From: Flavobacteriales bacterium
GTDB taxonomy: Bacteria; Bacteroidota; Bacteroidia; CAIKAF01
Reading direction: 5' to 3'
Assembly: GCA_018401695.1 (NCBI GenBank)
Contig: JAGYKD010000002.1
Location: forward strand, 62,001 to 126,000
DNA: 64,000 bases
The position numbers and the translations under genes were made by a program. Under the pieces are notes generated by a model. That model had not been told where the DNA came from, did no database searches, and was given only the letters and a program-made list of their open reading frames with translations. Shown one piece after another: positions 53,668 through 62,322 of this stretch. Position 1 is the stretch's first letter, and each line of letters opens with the position of its first letter.

Positions 53668-54356
53668 CGAGTAGGCCTGTTTCTTCGGGTAATAATTCCA
53701 CCCAAACCTTTGGTGAGCATATATTGAGGGACATTGGGCTGGCAAATGATTTCTCCGGCGGTATTCACCTTGCCTTCAATTTTTTGCTTAGGATACACCA
53801 TAATTTTACCATTGGTATTGGCTGTTACAGAAGCCTCTGAAACATCATAATCCTCTAAATCCACTATCCCTCCTGTATTGGCAACGGCAACCACTTTTAC
53901 GGCGCCTCCCTTAAGGAGAATGGAAGCTCCGCTCTCCGCGGTGCAAAATACATGCTCAGCCGCAAGCATTAAATTCACTTGACCATCTCCTGTGCTTACA
54001 ATTCGAATGGTTCCGGCTTGCAAAGGAATATCGCTAACAATTACTCCTCCCGAAGAAGTCCCTAAATAGTACAATTCCTCGGGAAGGCCCATGCGCACTT
54101 CTCCTTTAGGACCATCGATAAGCTCTCCGGTGGAGATGGTTAGTTTGTCTTGTTCTTGCTTGGTTTGCACTTCATAGGCACCGCCTTGAACCATGTTGAT
54201 TTTGATTTGTCCGGGGGAGAGTTCAGAATCAAATACCAAACGCAGGTTGTGTTTTACCTCAATGCGGGTAATTCCTTCAAACTGTCGACTTTCGCCTTGG
54301 GCATATAGGTTGCCTAAGCTCAAGAAAATTCCAAGGACGGAAAAGATACTACGCAT
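53664..54356 (-). CDS. DUF2807 head-GIN domain protein
   Basis: The 230-residue product has a signal peptide (FLSLGNLYAQG) and repeated beta-helix strands with G-rich turns (GTSSGGVIVSDIPLQ, NTGGIVDLEDYD, TNTNGKIMV), typical of the DUF2807 (putative autotransporter adhesin head GIN) family. It is presumably periplasmic or surface-exposed. A sigma-54-like promoter lies directly upstream. Confidence 0.8.
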   Translation of the reverse strand: MRSIFSVLGIFLSLGNLYAQGESRQFEGITRIEVKHNLRLVFDSELSPGQIKINMVQGGAYEVQTKQEQDKLTISTGELIDGPKGEVRMGLPEELYYLGTSSGGVIVSDIPLQAGTIRIVSTGDGQVNLMLAAEHVFCTAESGASILLKGGAVKVVAVANTGGIVDLEDYDVSEASVTANTNGKIMVYPKQKIEGKVNTAGEIICQPNVPQYMLTKGLGGIITRRNRPTR

Positions 54357-54375
54357 AATGTTTTATTTTCAATAC

Positions 54376-54392
54376 AACAAGGATAGTGCCAA
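54376..54392 (-). promoter_or_regulatory. Sigma-54-like promoter of the GIN-domain gene
   Basis: On the minus strand TTGGCAC (54392-54386), then TTGTT at the -12 position, keeps the exact GG-N10-G spacing of a sigma-54 site but has GT instead of GC at -12. Transcription would start about 10 nt before the ATG. The same bases include TATCCTTG, close to a sigma-A -7 box, so this call is less certain than the one at 515-531. Confidence 0.5.
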
Positions 54393-54547
54393 AGTCTGAC
54401 TTTTTTGAGGCACTTATTCAACTTTTAAGCTTTTTTGCTTCTGTTTTTGAAATCCGGAATTGCAATGCCAATAAGTAGTAATGCAGTTTAGCGTGGCCAT
54501 GCCTTGATTTGGGCTAAGCCAATGCGCTTTATATGTATTTTTGCTTT

Positions 54548-54973
54548 ATGGCAAAAAATACCAAATTTTGGCTGGCAAGTCCTTTTCTTTTGATTTTTAT
54601 AGTCATAGCACTGTTCCCTATTCTATATGTGCTTTGGGGAGGTATTGGCTCTGTTGTTGGCCTTGTAGACCACGGAATGTCCAAAGACCAAGAAACCCGA
54701 AGGCAGCTTACACCCCATGCATTTTTAAGAACAGGAAGCCAAGAAGCTACCCTGTATTTGGAAATGGGACTCATAGAAAAACCCATTTTGGAATCGGTAG
54801 ACTCCTTGTGGCAAGGTGAGGACTTGATGGCTGCTTACGGAAACCAAAAATGGCTCGTACTTTCCGATCAAGGAGAGGCTCCTAAATTTCTTACAGCTCA
54901 TACCTACCCAGATTTTCTGACCTTGAAAACACAAATGCTACTACCCGCTGATGCTAGGCTTAACCCTTTGTAA
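54548..54973 (+). CDS. Small membrane protein of unknown function
   Basis: The 141-residue product has one N-terminal membrane helix (FLLIFIVIALFPILYVLW) and a polar C-terminal part without recognised motifs. An ATG 5 codons upstream (54533) is an alternative start. A possible promoter (TTTG 54508, TATTTTTG 54536) is too close to the 54548 start for an ordinary leader. Function unknown. Confidence 0.55.
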   Translation: MAKNTKFWLASPFLLIFIVIALFPILYVLWGGIGSVVGLVDHGMSKDQETRRQLTPHAFLRTGSQEATLYLEMGLIEKPILESVDSLWQGEDLMAAYGNQKWLVLSDQGEAPKFLTAHTYPDFLTLKTQMLLPADARLNPL

Positions 54974-54990
54974 TTCGAACAGGTACTAGC

Positions 54991-55020
54991 TTTTTGCTCC
55001 CAATTATTCTGCTATATTTG
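54991..55020 (+). promoter_or_regulatory. Promoter-like sequence before metK
   Basis: TTTTTG (54991-54996), 16 bases, TATATTTG (55013-55020) resembles the Bacteroidota consensus with a short spacer. No SAM riboswitch fold was seen in the 25-nt leader. Confidence 0.45.
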
Positions 55021-55045
55021 TCGCCTGAATTTTTGACTTTTAGAT

Positions 55046-56302
55046 ATGCCTTATTATTTCACCAGTGAGTCCGTTAGTGAAGGACATCCCGACAAAATAG
55101 CTGATCAGATTTCAGATGCGCTGATCGACCACTTTTTGGCTTTTGACCCCAACTCCAAAGTGGCTTGTGAAACTTTGGTAACTACAGGTCAGGTGGTGCT
55201 TGCAGGTGAGGTCAAAACCAATACCTACCTCGACGTTCAGGAAATTGCCAGGGAGGTAATCCGCAAAATTGGTTACACGAAGTCCGAATACATGTTCGAA
55301 GCCGATTCCTGTGGAGTGCTTTCGGCTATTCACGAACAATCTCAAGATATCCGTCAGGGAGTAGACCGAGCTTCCGCCGAAGAACAAGGAGCCGGAGACC
55401 AAGGTATGATGTTTGGTTATGCTTCTAACGAAACCCAAAACTTCATGCCTTTGGCATTGGATATGTCCCACGCTATCCTAAAAGAATTGGCAGATATTCG
55501 GCGCCAAGGTGACAATGGTTCCATGCCTTACCTGCGTCCCGACGCTAAAGCTCAAGTGACCCTTGAATACAACGACGACAATAAGCCGGTTAGAATCAAA
55601 GCCATTGTTATATCTACCCAACACGATGCTTTTGGTGACGACCAAAGCATGATGGCCACCATCCGTAAGGACATGTTGGAAGTGCTTATGCCGCGTATCA
55701 AGGAAAAGTACAGCCGTTATGCCTCTTTCTTTAACGAGGATATCGATTACCACATCAATCCTACCGGTCGTTTTGTTATTGGTGGGCCACACGGAGATAC
55801 CGGGCTAACCGGCAGAAAAATTATTGTGGATACCTACGGAGGTAAAGGAGCACATGGTGGAGGAGCATTTTCCGGGAAAGACCCTAGTAAAGTGGATCGT
55901 TCCGCAGCTTACGCTACCAGACATATAGCCAAAAATATGGTAGCCGCAGGTATTTGCGACGAAGCCTTGGTTCAAGTAGCTTATGCCATCGGGGTGGCTC
56001 AGCCCATGAATTTGTATGTGAATACTTATGGCACAGCTAAAGTTCATATGTCAGACGCTGCTATTGCCGAAAAGTTAATGGAGATTTTCCCCATGACTCC
56101 TTATGCCATTGAGACTCGGTTAAAACTTAGGAATCCAATCTATACCGAAACAGCTGCCTATGGCCACATGGGGCGCAGCAACGAAGTTGTTTCCAAAACC
56201 TTCAAAAACCCCAACGGCGAAACCGTTATACGCGAAGTTGAATTGTTTACCTGGGAAAAACTCGATTTTATAGATAAAATCAAAAGCGCTTTTAGCCTTT
56301 AA
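55046..56302 (+). CDS. metK: S-adenosylmethionine synthetase
   Basis: The 418-residue enzyme has [27 protein letters not shown] and the catalytic [19 protein letters not shown], all MetK signatures. It makes SAM from methionine and ATP. The protein is slightly longer than E. coli MetK. A terminator follows. Confidence 0.98.
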   Translation: MPYYFTSESVSEGHPDKIADQISDALIDHFLAFDPNSKVACETLVTTGQVVLAGEVKTNTYLDVQEIAREVIRKIGYTKSEYMFEADSCGVLSAIHEQSQDIRQGVDRASAEEQGAGDQGMMFGYASNETQNFMPLALDMSHAILKELADIRRQGDNGSMPYLRPDAKAQVTLEYNDDNKPVRIKAIVISTQHDAFGDDQSMMATIRKDMLEVLMPRIKEKYSRYASFFNEDIDYHINPTGRFVIGGPHGDTGLTGRKIIVDTYGGKGAHGGGAFSGKDPSKVDRSAAYATRHIAKNMVAAGICDEALVQVAYAIGVAQPMNLYVNTYGTAKVHMSDAAIAEKLMEIFPMTPYAIETRLKLRNPIYTETAAYGHMGRSNEVVSKTFKNPNGETVIREVELFTWEKLDFIDKIKSAFSL

Positions 56303-56327
56303 TCCAACACTTTAACGATAAACTATT

Positions 56328-56357
56328 AGCCGGCGCAACTGCACCGGCTTTTTTTTT
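56328..56357 (+). terminator. Terminator after metK
   Basis: AGCCGG pairs with CCGGCT around a GCAACTGCA-rich loop, followed by a run of T. Confidence 0.85.
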
Positions 56358-56452
56358 CTTTCCTTTTACTAAAATCCAAGGCATCTTGGTGAACAATATA
56401 TGCCAATAGCCTGTTCCATATCCATTAGTGATTCTTAAGCTCAGGCAAAACG

Positions 56453-57358
56453 GTGGGACAGTATTCTATAAAAGAGATTGAACAACTTACGGGCATCAAG
56501 GCCCATACCATTCGTATTTGGGAACAACGTTACGGCTTTGTAGAACCGCATCGTACCGATACCAATATTCGGTTTTACGATGATGAGCAGCTTAAGCTCT
56601 TACTCAATATCAGCGCTCTTATCCGAAATGGACGAAAAATCTCTCATGTCTCTAAACTTAGTAAAGATGACATCAAACAAGAGCTGCAACAGTTAACTAG
56701 CCAAAGCGATCACGAACAAGACTATTATGCCATTCAAGTTGATGCCCTGGTAGTAGCCATGATTGACATCGATGAGGCCCGTTTTGAAAAGGTTATTTCC
56801 AGCTGTACTTTAAGGTATGGATTTGAGTCGGTAATGGTTCACCTTTTGATTCCTTTTTTGCACAAGGTCGGTTTGTTATGGACTACTGGAGAAATTAATG
56901 TCGCTCAAGAGCATTTCATCACCAACCTCATCCGTAGGAAGCTGCTGGTAGCCATAGATGGTCATGTGGGCAAAAGACTTCAAAAACAAAAATTTATTTT
57001 GTTTTTGCCCGATGGGGAGCTTCATGAAATTGGCCTTTTGTTTGCTAAGTACCTTATACGCAGCCGTGGCTTTCCCTTAATTTATTTGGGCCAATCCGTT
57101 CCAATGCATGACCTGCACGCCATTTGCAAAAGTTACAACCCCGATTTTTTGCTTACCTATTTTACTGTCGGTTATCAGGCAGACCAAGTGCGGGGTGTGG
57201 TCCAAGAATTATCAGAAACTTATTCCCAAACACGTTTCATTATTTCCGGTCCTTTGGCAGGCGCAGCCGGCAAATCACTCCCAGACAACGTAGTACGGAT
57301 TGGAAGTGTCGAGGAAATGATATCCTTCCTAAATAATCTCACCATTCAGGAGGCCTAA
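56453..57358 (+). CDS. MerR-family regulator with B12-binding domain (CarH/LitR-like)
   Basis: The 301-residue product has an N-terminal MerR helix-turn-helix (YSIKEIEQLTGIKAHTIRIW) and a C-terminal cobalamin-binding region. Trp143, Glu153 and His154 form the W-x9-EH motif (WTTGEINVAQEH) and ELHEIG (E189, H191, G194) matches the E-x-H-x-x-G motif; both are hallmark positions of CarH, the AdoCbl light sensor. The start is GTG at 56453. It sits upstream of two ECF sigma genes, beyond a repeat-rich gap. It probably represses transcription in the dark. Confidence 0.85.
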   Translation: MGQYSIKEIEQLTGIKAHTIRIWEQRYGFVEPHRTDTNIRFYDDEQLKLLLNISALIRNGRKISHVSKLSKDDIKQELQQLTSQSDHEQDYYAIQVDALVVAMIDIDEARFEKVISSCTLRYGFESVMVHLLIPFLHKVGLLWTTGEINVAQEHFITNLIRRKLLVAIDGHVGKRLQKQKFILFLPDGELHEIGLLFAKYLIRSRGFPLIYLGQSVPMHDLHAICKSYNPDFLLTYFTVGYQADQVRGVVQELSETYSQTRFIISGPLAGAAGKSLPDNVVRIGSVEEMISFLNNLTIQEA

Positions 57359-57365
57359 ACCACCT

Positions 57366-57639
57366 GAGACTTTTGACCCGTTGTGTTTTCAAGTTTATAA
57401 CCCTGACCAAGGCATCAGGGGCGAATTAAGGCGCGGACAAATGGAAAGTCTCCTGACGCTTCGGTCAGGACAGGCTAAAGTTTACTGGTTGTAAATGTGG
57501 AACCACTGACGCTTCGTGCTGACGCTGCGGTCAGCATCTTTGAGTCAGGACAAAATGCTTGAGAATTGAACCTAACGCAAACCCTGACGCTGCGGTCAGG
57601 ACAGGATTGCCGTCAGAATAGCAGCGCGTCAACGGTCTC
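57366..57639. mobile_element. MITE-like element, copy D (274 bp, with inserted palindromes)
   Basis: It runs from GAGAC to GTCTC between perfect 5-bp direct repeats CACCT (57361-57365 and 57640-57644). Its ends are more diverged than in A-C. Internally it keeps CGAATTAAGGCG, AGTTTACTGGTTGTAAATG and CGTCAGAATAGC but is expanded by palindromes of the CCTGACGC...GTCAGG type at the places where copy C also has them. Confidence 0.8.
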
Positions 57640-58473
57640 CACCTGCTCTAGTGTGCTATTTCCAATCACAAATCCTAAAAGAGTTTTTCCAAGGCATTCA
57701 AATCCATCTAAAGCTCTCAAACGGATCGAAATCCAAACCTACGGTTCAATCACTTGATGGTAACTGAGGCCCACCCCTGACGCTTCGGTCAGGGTTATAA
57801 ACCTCATCGCTGCGGTCAGGATTCAAAAACCAAATGCTACATGCTGATGCTTCGTGCTTACGTGGCGCTTAGCATCTTTGAGTCAAGAAAGAATCGCCGT
57901 CCGAATAGCAGTGCGTCATTAGGCTCAATGCGTCAACAGTCATATATAGATGTCCGCAGAGGTAAAAAGTGTCAAGAAGTAACGTGGGGCGGCATTTCCT
58001 GCCCTTCCTTATACGCTTCGGCTTGCAAACACGCAGGGCTAAGCGGTGCGTGGGCCTCCCAAAAATAGGGAGGCCTCCGCCCGCCAAGCCCTACGGCTCA
58101 CAAGCCTGCAGGGTAACCGGTCGGTCAGGGCCGCAAGTGTACCTTGTTCTGGTATTCGCCCTTTTGATCCTTTTAAGGGTTCCAGACCCTTGAGTGTATG
58201 CTATTCCGGAGGCTCCCATGTAGCCTGTTCAAAGCGTCATGGCACCCACCACAATCTCAAAACTAAAGTATCCTAATTTTTCAACGCTCTTGAGCCTGCC
58301 CCAATGCTCTCTGGAGTCTGACCTTGCCCCTAGGTTCGAAACAACTGGCCTGAAGAATACCGTTTAATCACCCTAGATAAAAGGCCTCTCCTGAAGTAAA
58401 AATTGTAAAGGAAAGCCCTCAATGTTAAGAAAATGAAATTCGGCCTATGGAGCGGACTTTCTTGTTTAATCAA

Positions 58474-58506
58474 TTTGGATAAATATTAAACAAAAGCATA
58501 TCTTTG
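58474..58506 (+). promoter_or_regulatory. Promoter of the first ECF sigma gene
   Basis: TTTG (58474-58477), 21 bases, TATCTTTG (58499-58506) matches the Bacteroidota consensus. It is followed by GGAGGT at 58511-58516. Confidence 0.7.
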
Positions 58507-58522
58507 AAATGGAGGTATGGTT

Positions 58523-59044
58523 ATGAAAACAACAGCATTTAATTTTCAAAACGAAGTAATAGCACTTAAAGATCCCCTAAGGTACTTTGCTTTAAGTCTT
58601 ACACACGATGATAATGATGCCGACGACTTGGTCCAAGAAACCATGTTGAAGGCGCTCATTTACAAGGACAAGTTCGCAGAGAACACCAATCTTAAGGCTT
58701 GGTTGTTTACCATAATGAAGAATCTATTCATCAACAACTACCGCAAAAAGACCAAGGTGCGCATGGTTTTTGATGGCAGTAAGGAGCTTTTTCAACTCAA
58801 TATCCCCGAAACCAAAAAAGCGTACGACCCCGACGCACAAATCAATTACAAGCAAATTCAAGAAGCCATGGATGCTTTGGATGAGGATTACGGAAAGCCG
58901 CTTCGCTTGTATTTTGAGGGGTATAAATACAAGGAAATTGCCGATATGTTGGAACTGCCCATTGGAACTGTTAAAAGCAGAATCTTTTTGGCGCGCAAGC
59001 AATTGGTGAACCCTCTAAAAGCCTTTATTTACGAGCATTCTTAA
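58523..59044 (+). CDS. ECF-type RNA polymerase sigma factor 1
   Basis: The 173-residue product has sigma region 2 (DDADDLVQETMLKALIYKD-like, NTNLKAWLFTIMKNLFINNY) and region 4 (YKEIADMLELPIGTVKSRIF). It belongs to the sigma-70 ECF group common in Bacteroidota. An unusually good SD (GGAGGT) lies 6 nt before the ATG at 58523, which is preferred over the ATG at 58517. No anti-sigma gene is adjacent. Confidence 0.88.
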   Translation: MKTTAFNFQNEVIALKDPLRYFALSLTHDDNDADDLVQETMLKALIYKDKFAENTNLKAWLFTIMKNLFINNYRKKTKVRMVFDGSKELFQLNIPETKKAYDPDAQINYKQIQEAMDALDEDYGKPLRLYFEGYKYKEIADMLELPIGTVKSRIFLARKQLVNPLKAFIYEHS

Positions 59045-59134
59045 TGCTGTTTAACTTTTTAACGTTTTTTGACCTTAAAAGAGGCATTCGGTTAAACAAG
59101 GGCAAGTTTCTGTAAATGTGTAGATTATGTAACA

Positions 59135-59160
59135 AAAGCGGCTTTAAAGCCGCTTTTTTT
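59135..59160 (+). terminator. Terminator between the two ECF genes
   Basis: AAAGCGGCTTT and AAAGCCGCTTT form a nearly perfect palindromic stem followed by T residues. It separates the transcripts of the two sigma genes. Confidence 0.85.
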
Positions 59161-59225
59161 AATTGTACGAACCTGCATTATGTTTAACTTTTTATATCTT
59201 AGCTGTAAACAAAAGTCCAGCAGTT

Positions 59226-59762
59226 ATGGCACATTCTTCTTTTAATTTTTCTGCAGAAGTTATTGCGTTCCGGGAGCCGTTAAGGTATTATGCATTGAGC
59301 CTAACATCTAGTCGCGAAGAGGCAAACGATTTAGTTCAAGAAACTATGCTTAAAGCTTTTACTTACCAAAAGCGATTTAAAGCAAACACCAATTTGAAGG
59401 CATGGCTATATACCATCATGCGTAATATTTTCATTAACAACTACCGCAGAAATCAAAAATTTCGCACCATTGTTGATACCACCAAGGAATCCTACTACTT
59501 AAACATTCCTCAATCTACCAAGGATCCTAACAACCCGGAATCAGCGCTCCGGTACAAGGAAGTGTATAGCGAAATGAATGCCCTTACCGAAGATTTCAGA
59601 GTCCCACTCATTATGTACTTCGAAGGGTTTAAATACAAGGAGATAGCCGAAAAGCTTGACTTGCCTATTGGCACCGTAAAAAGCAGAATATTTTTGGCTA
59701 GAAAACAAGTGGCTCTTGCTTTGCAAGACACACAAAAGCTTCCGGTGGCCCAAGCTTCATAA
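59226..59762 (+). CDS. ECF-type RNA polymerase sigma factor 2
   Basis: The 178-residue paralogue has the same regions: EANDLVQETMLKAFTYQKRF, NTNLKAWLYTIMRNIFINNY, and YKEIAEKLDLPIGTVKSRIF. It is clearly a tandem duplicate of ECF1. The start at 59226 (MAHSSFNFSAEV) is chosen because a TTG 21 codons earlier gives a poor N-terminus. It has its own terminator and no anti-sigma partner here. Confidence 0.88.
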   Translation: MAHSSFNFSAEVIAFREPLRYYALSLTSSREEANDLVQETMLKAFTYQKRFKANTNLKAWLYTIMRNIFINNYRRNQKFRTIVDTTKESYYLNIPQSTKDPNNPESALRYKEVYSEMNALTEDFRVPLIMYFEGFKYKEIAEKLDLPIGTVKSRIFLARKQVALALQDTQKLPVAQAS

Positions 59763-59782
59763 CAGAGTTCTTTTCGCTTTTG

Positions 59783-59816
59783 GCTCTATGTTTTTTACAG
59801 CATAGAGCTTTTTTTT
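59783..59816 (+). terminator. Terminator after the second ECF gene
   Basis: GCTCTATG and CATAGAGC pair across a 10-nt loop, followed by eight T residues. Confidence 0.92.
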
Positions 59817-60210
59817 GCCCCAAACCCAATCAAATTTCTCTAAGGTACCCCTTCCTATTTTCTCTGGGTGCTTGTAAGCTTAGGTCCAAAGAATTTGGAT
59901 CGGGAAAAATCAACATCCTACCCGCTTTAACGTAGACGACTTTTTTAAGGAATGGAGACTGTTGATGCGTTGCGTTTTCAAGGCAAATTAAGGCGCAGGC
60001 AAATAGAAAGGCCGCAGTTTACTAGTTGTAAATGAGGACCTTAATATTTGACTGCAACGCCAAGTTGCCGCCAGAATAGCGTCGCATCAACAGTCTCGAA
60101 TGCTTAGGACTTGACTGGGTCAAATAAGTGACCACTCCTTTGAAAAGATACCGTGGCAACCCACTTAGGCTTTCAGGGACATCCAAAAAGCAAGCGGCTT
60201 AAGCATGTTA
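59817..60210. repeat. Intergenic region with MITE copy B
   Basis: This gap after the second ECF terminator holds MITE copy B (59955-60097). The rest is unremarkable AT-rich sequence. No gene is visible. Confidence 0.75.
59955..60097. mobile_element. MITE-like element, copy B (143 bp)
   Basis: The ends are GAGACTGTTGATGCG and CGCATCAACAGTCTC, a perfect 15-bp inverted repeat. It is flanked by the 5-bp direct repeats GAATG at 59950-59954 and 60098-60102. Its interior is nearly the same as copy A (GTTTTCAAGGCAAATTAAGG, GTTGCCGCCAGAATAGC). Confidence 0.9.
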
Positions 60211-62322
60211 TCAGCGGTTCGATTTTTTAAACTGGGCAGCTCGGAAACGGTAGCGAACCTGAACTTTGAAATCACTACGTGTATTTCCCTGTATTTCATC
60301 TAGGCCGGAACCTACGGTTTCTCTGTCTGGGAAATAGGTTTGAGACCACCTGAGCCATAGGGTTAAGCTGCGGCTGATTTCCCATTTAGCATTCAAATAG
60401 GTACGCATTCCCTCTCCGGAAAAGCCCGGTACAGTGAAACTATAAAGCACATCGTTTTCGTAGGTATACACTCTGGTATCGAACCCGTCGGTCTGAAAAA
60501 AGGCAATTCTACCCGAAAAGTCTACTGGAAATTTGCTCGGCTTGTACACCACGTCTTGATAGACCAAAAAACCAAACTCATCCGCCGGACGGTCAGGGCG
60601 TGACTGATGCACCAATTCTAATCTATTCCTCAATTGTAGGGTACGAGAAACCCTAAATGTGAAATTGAATCGGTAGTTTGTTCTACCAAACTGCACGGTT
60701 TCCGGGGTGATTGGGTCTCGTTCATCATCGTCGGGTCGGAATTGATGCCGGACACGAATATAGGACTCCAACTTGTTGTTGGGAATAAAGGAGGCTTGAA
60801 ACAAATACTCGTAGCCTTTGGATGGGGTGGATATGCCAAATCTGGCCCAAGGGTAGCTAAAGAGGTCAAAATAGCCCTGAAATTTAAAATACTTTATGGG
60901 CGTAGTTTCAAAACCGATGTATAAGCCTTCCTCGTTTTGGGTGCCGAACCTATCCGATATAGCATTCGAATTTAAGTTCTGATAGTCCCTTCCAAAGTTT
61001 CGATACAAAGCGGCAAGACTAAAGTTGGGGTGTAAGGAAGCCTGCATGCCCTGCAACATGGCCAAGCCCCCATTGTCGCTCATGGAAATTTCGCCAAATA
61101 AGTAAAACTTGTTTAACAATAAATCGTAATCTACACCGGCATTAAATAGTTTGTCTCCTGCAAATTCGTACAAATTATATACCTGGTCATTCGGGGTAAT
61201 GGGAGCAGAAAATTGCGTGCTGTAGGCCGTGGCCCCCAGATTGAACTTTCCTGCTCTCCAGGTTACGTTTCCCCCAAACATAGTTTCGTCCAATGCATTT
61301 TTTTTGCTCAACTCCGACTGGGTGCGGTGCAGTCCCGACAGCAAAAATGAACTGATCTCCAAAGCTTCTCCGGTGAGGGTATCCAATTGCGCAATTCCAC
61401 CGTCGATGGGTTTATGGCTTACAAACGCGGTTACATCCAAGGGCCCTAGGCGCAGCTCTGCCGCTGCTCCCCGGTTAAAAGTAAATTGGTTGGTGGCCGT
61501 ATACTGTCTTAAACCCACGGCAAAACGTTTAATATTCATGGTATAGGCAGTTTTTCGAAAACCAATACCTGTCCACATCGTTAAGCCTTGACCAAATTGC
61601 AACTGGTAATCCCCAATGGCAATTTTTCTAAAAATGCCTACATCCCTAAGAAAAAGATGGGCAGAATAAAAGTCAAACCCTTGCGGCTGGCTGCCCCCAA
61701 ACCACTCTTCTCCCCGGTCTTTTTCTGCTGTAAAGCCTAGGCTCACCTTGTCCTTGTAGCGAAAACGGTAACGCAAAAAGGTTTGGTAGGATGGCCCTAA
61801 ATAGCCGTCCGTTGGGTCTTCTTCGTTTCTGCGAAATCCTTCTTGTTGTTCCAATACATCGTAATACCGCGCCACCAGCTCGTGTTTGCCATAAAGCCAA
61901 ACACTTTTTAATTTAATTTTCTTTTTCGTTTCAACAGGGGCAACCTCCAAAAAAGGTAGCAACATGTATATCAATTCGTTGTTCCAGCCTCTTATGTAAT
62001 TGACCTCGTACATGGACAGCAGGGGACCATTGATGGACAGGTAGGTTTGTAAATTTTTGATTTGTAATTCTGAAATCAAATTCAGACGTCGTAAATCGTC
62101 CGGCTCTGCCTGATTCAAATTGATGGGGTGGTCATAAAAATAACTAAGGTCTTCTACAAAAGTGGTGTAGTCGATTTCGTTTTCTGCGTTTTCCGAAATG
62201 GTCTCAATCAACCGCTCAATGATGTTTTCTTTTAGCGGGTCATTACTGCCCCCGCTTTGCCCCCAAAGGTTTGAAGACCCTAGGCAAAGCATTACGCTTA
62301 AGCAAACAATAAGGTACCTCAT
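60211..62322 (-). CDS. Helix-hairpin-helix domain outer-membrane protein
   Basis: The 703-residue product has a signal peptide, a ComEA-like helix-hairpin-helix region at about 65-130 (NLNQAEPDDLRRLNLISELQ) and then a long beta-barrel-like part with aromatic strands to the C-terminus. In Bacteroidota such HhH-barrel proteins are annotated as outer-membrane proteins of unknown function; DNA binding by the HhH part is possible but unproven. It overlaps the PorV-like gene by 4 nt. Confidence 0.75.
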   Translation of the reverse strand: MRYLIVCLSVMLCLGSSNLWGQSGGSNDPLKENIIERLIETISENAENEIDYTTFVEDLSYFYDHPINLNQAEPDDLRRLNLISELQIKNLQTYLSINGPLLSMYEVNYIRGWNNELIYMLLPFLEVAPVETKKKIKLKSVWLYGKHELVARYYDVLEQQEGFRRNEEDPTDGYLGPSYQTFLRYRFRYKDKVSLGFTAEKDRGEEWFGGSQPQGFDFYSAHLFLRDVGIFRKIAIGDYQLQFGQGLTMWTGIGFRKTAYTMNIKRFAVGLRQYTATNQFTFNRGAAAELRLGPLDVTAFVSHKPIDGGIAQLDTLTGEALEISSFLLSGLHRTQSELSKKNALDETMFGGNVTWRAGKFNLGATAYSTQFSAPITPNDQVYNLYEFAGDKLFNAGVDYDLLLNKFYLFGEISMSDNGGLAMLQGMQASLHPNFSLAALYRNFGRDYQNLNSNAISDRFGTQNEEGLYIGFETTPIKYFKFQGYFDLFSYPWARFGISTPSKGYEYLFQASFIPNNKLESYIRVRHQFRPDDDERDPITPETVQFGRTNYRFNFTFRVSRTLQLRNRLELVHQSRPDRPADEFGFLVYQDVVYKPSKFPVDFSGRIAFFQTDGFDTRVYTYENDVLYSFTVPGFSGEGMRTYLNAKWEISRSLTLWLRWSQTYFPDRETVGSGLDEIQGNTRSDFKVQVRYRFRAAQFKKSNR

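Larger units (their letters stand above)
57359..58522. repeat. Repeat-rich gap between the MerR gene and the first ECF sigma gene
   Basis: It holds MITE copy D (57366-57639), further CCTGACGCTTCGGTCAGG-type palindromes to about 57830, a relic of the MITE 3' end (57889-57937: GCCGTCCGAATAGCAGTGCG), a GC-rich stretch (57985-58150) and AT-rich sequence with the ECF1 promoter. No gene is visible in these 1.16 kb. Confidence 0.8.

Noticed and set aside
54974-55045. SAM riboswitch before metK
   Set aside because: The gap is short and holds promoter boxes; no riboswitch core can be fitted.
57841-58276. Short frames between the MerR and ECF genes
   Set aside because: They lie in GC-rich repeats and MITE relics; no start signals or motifs.
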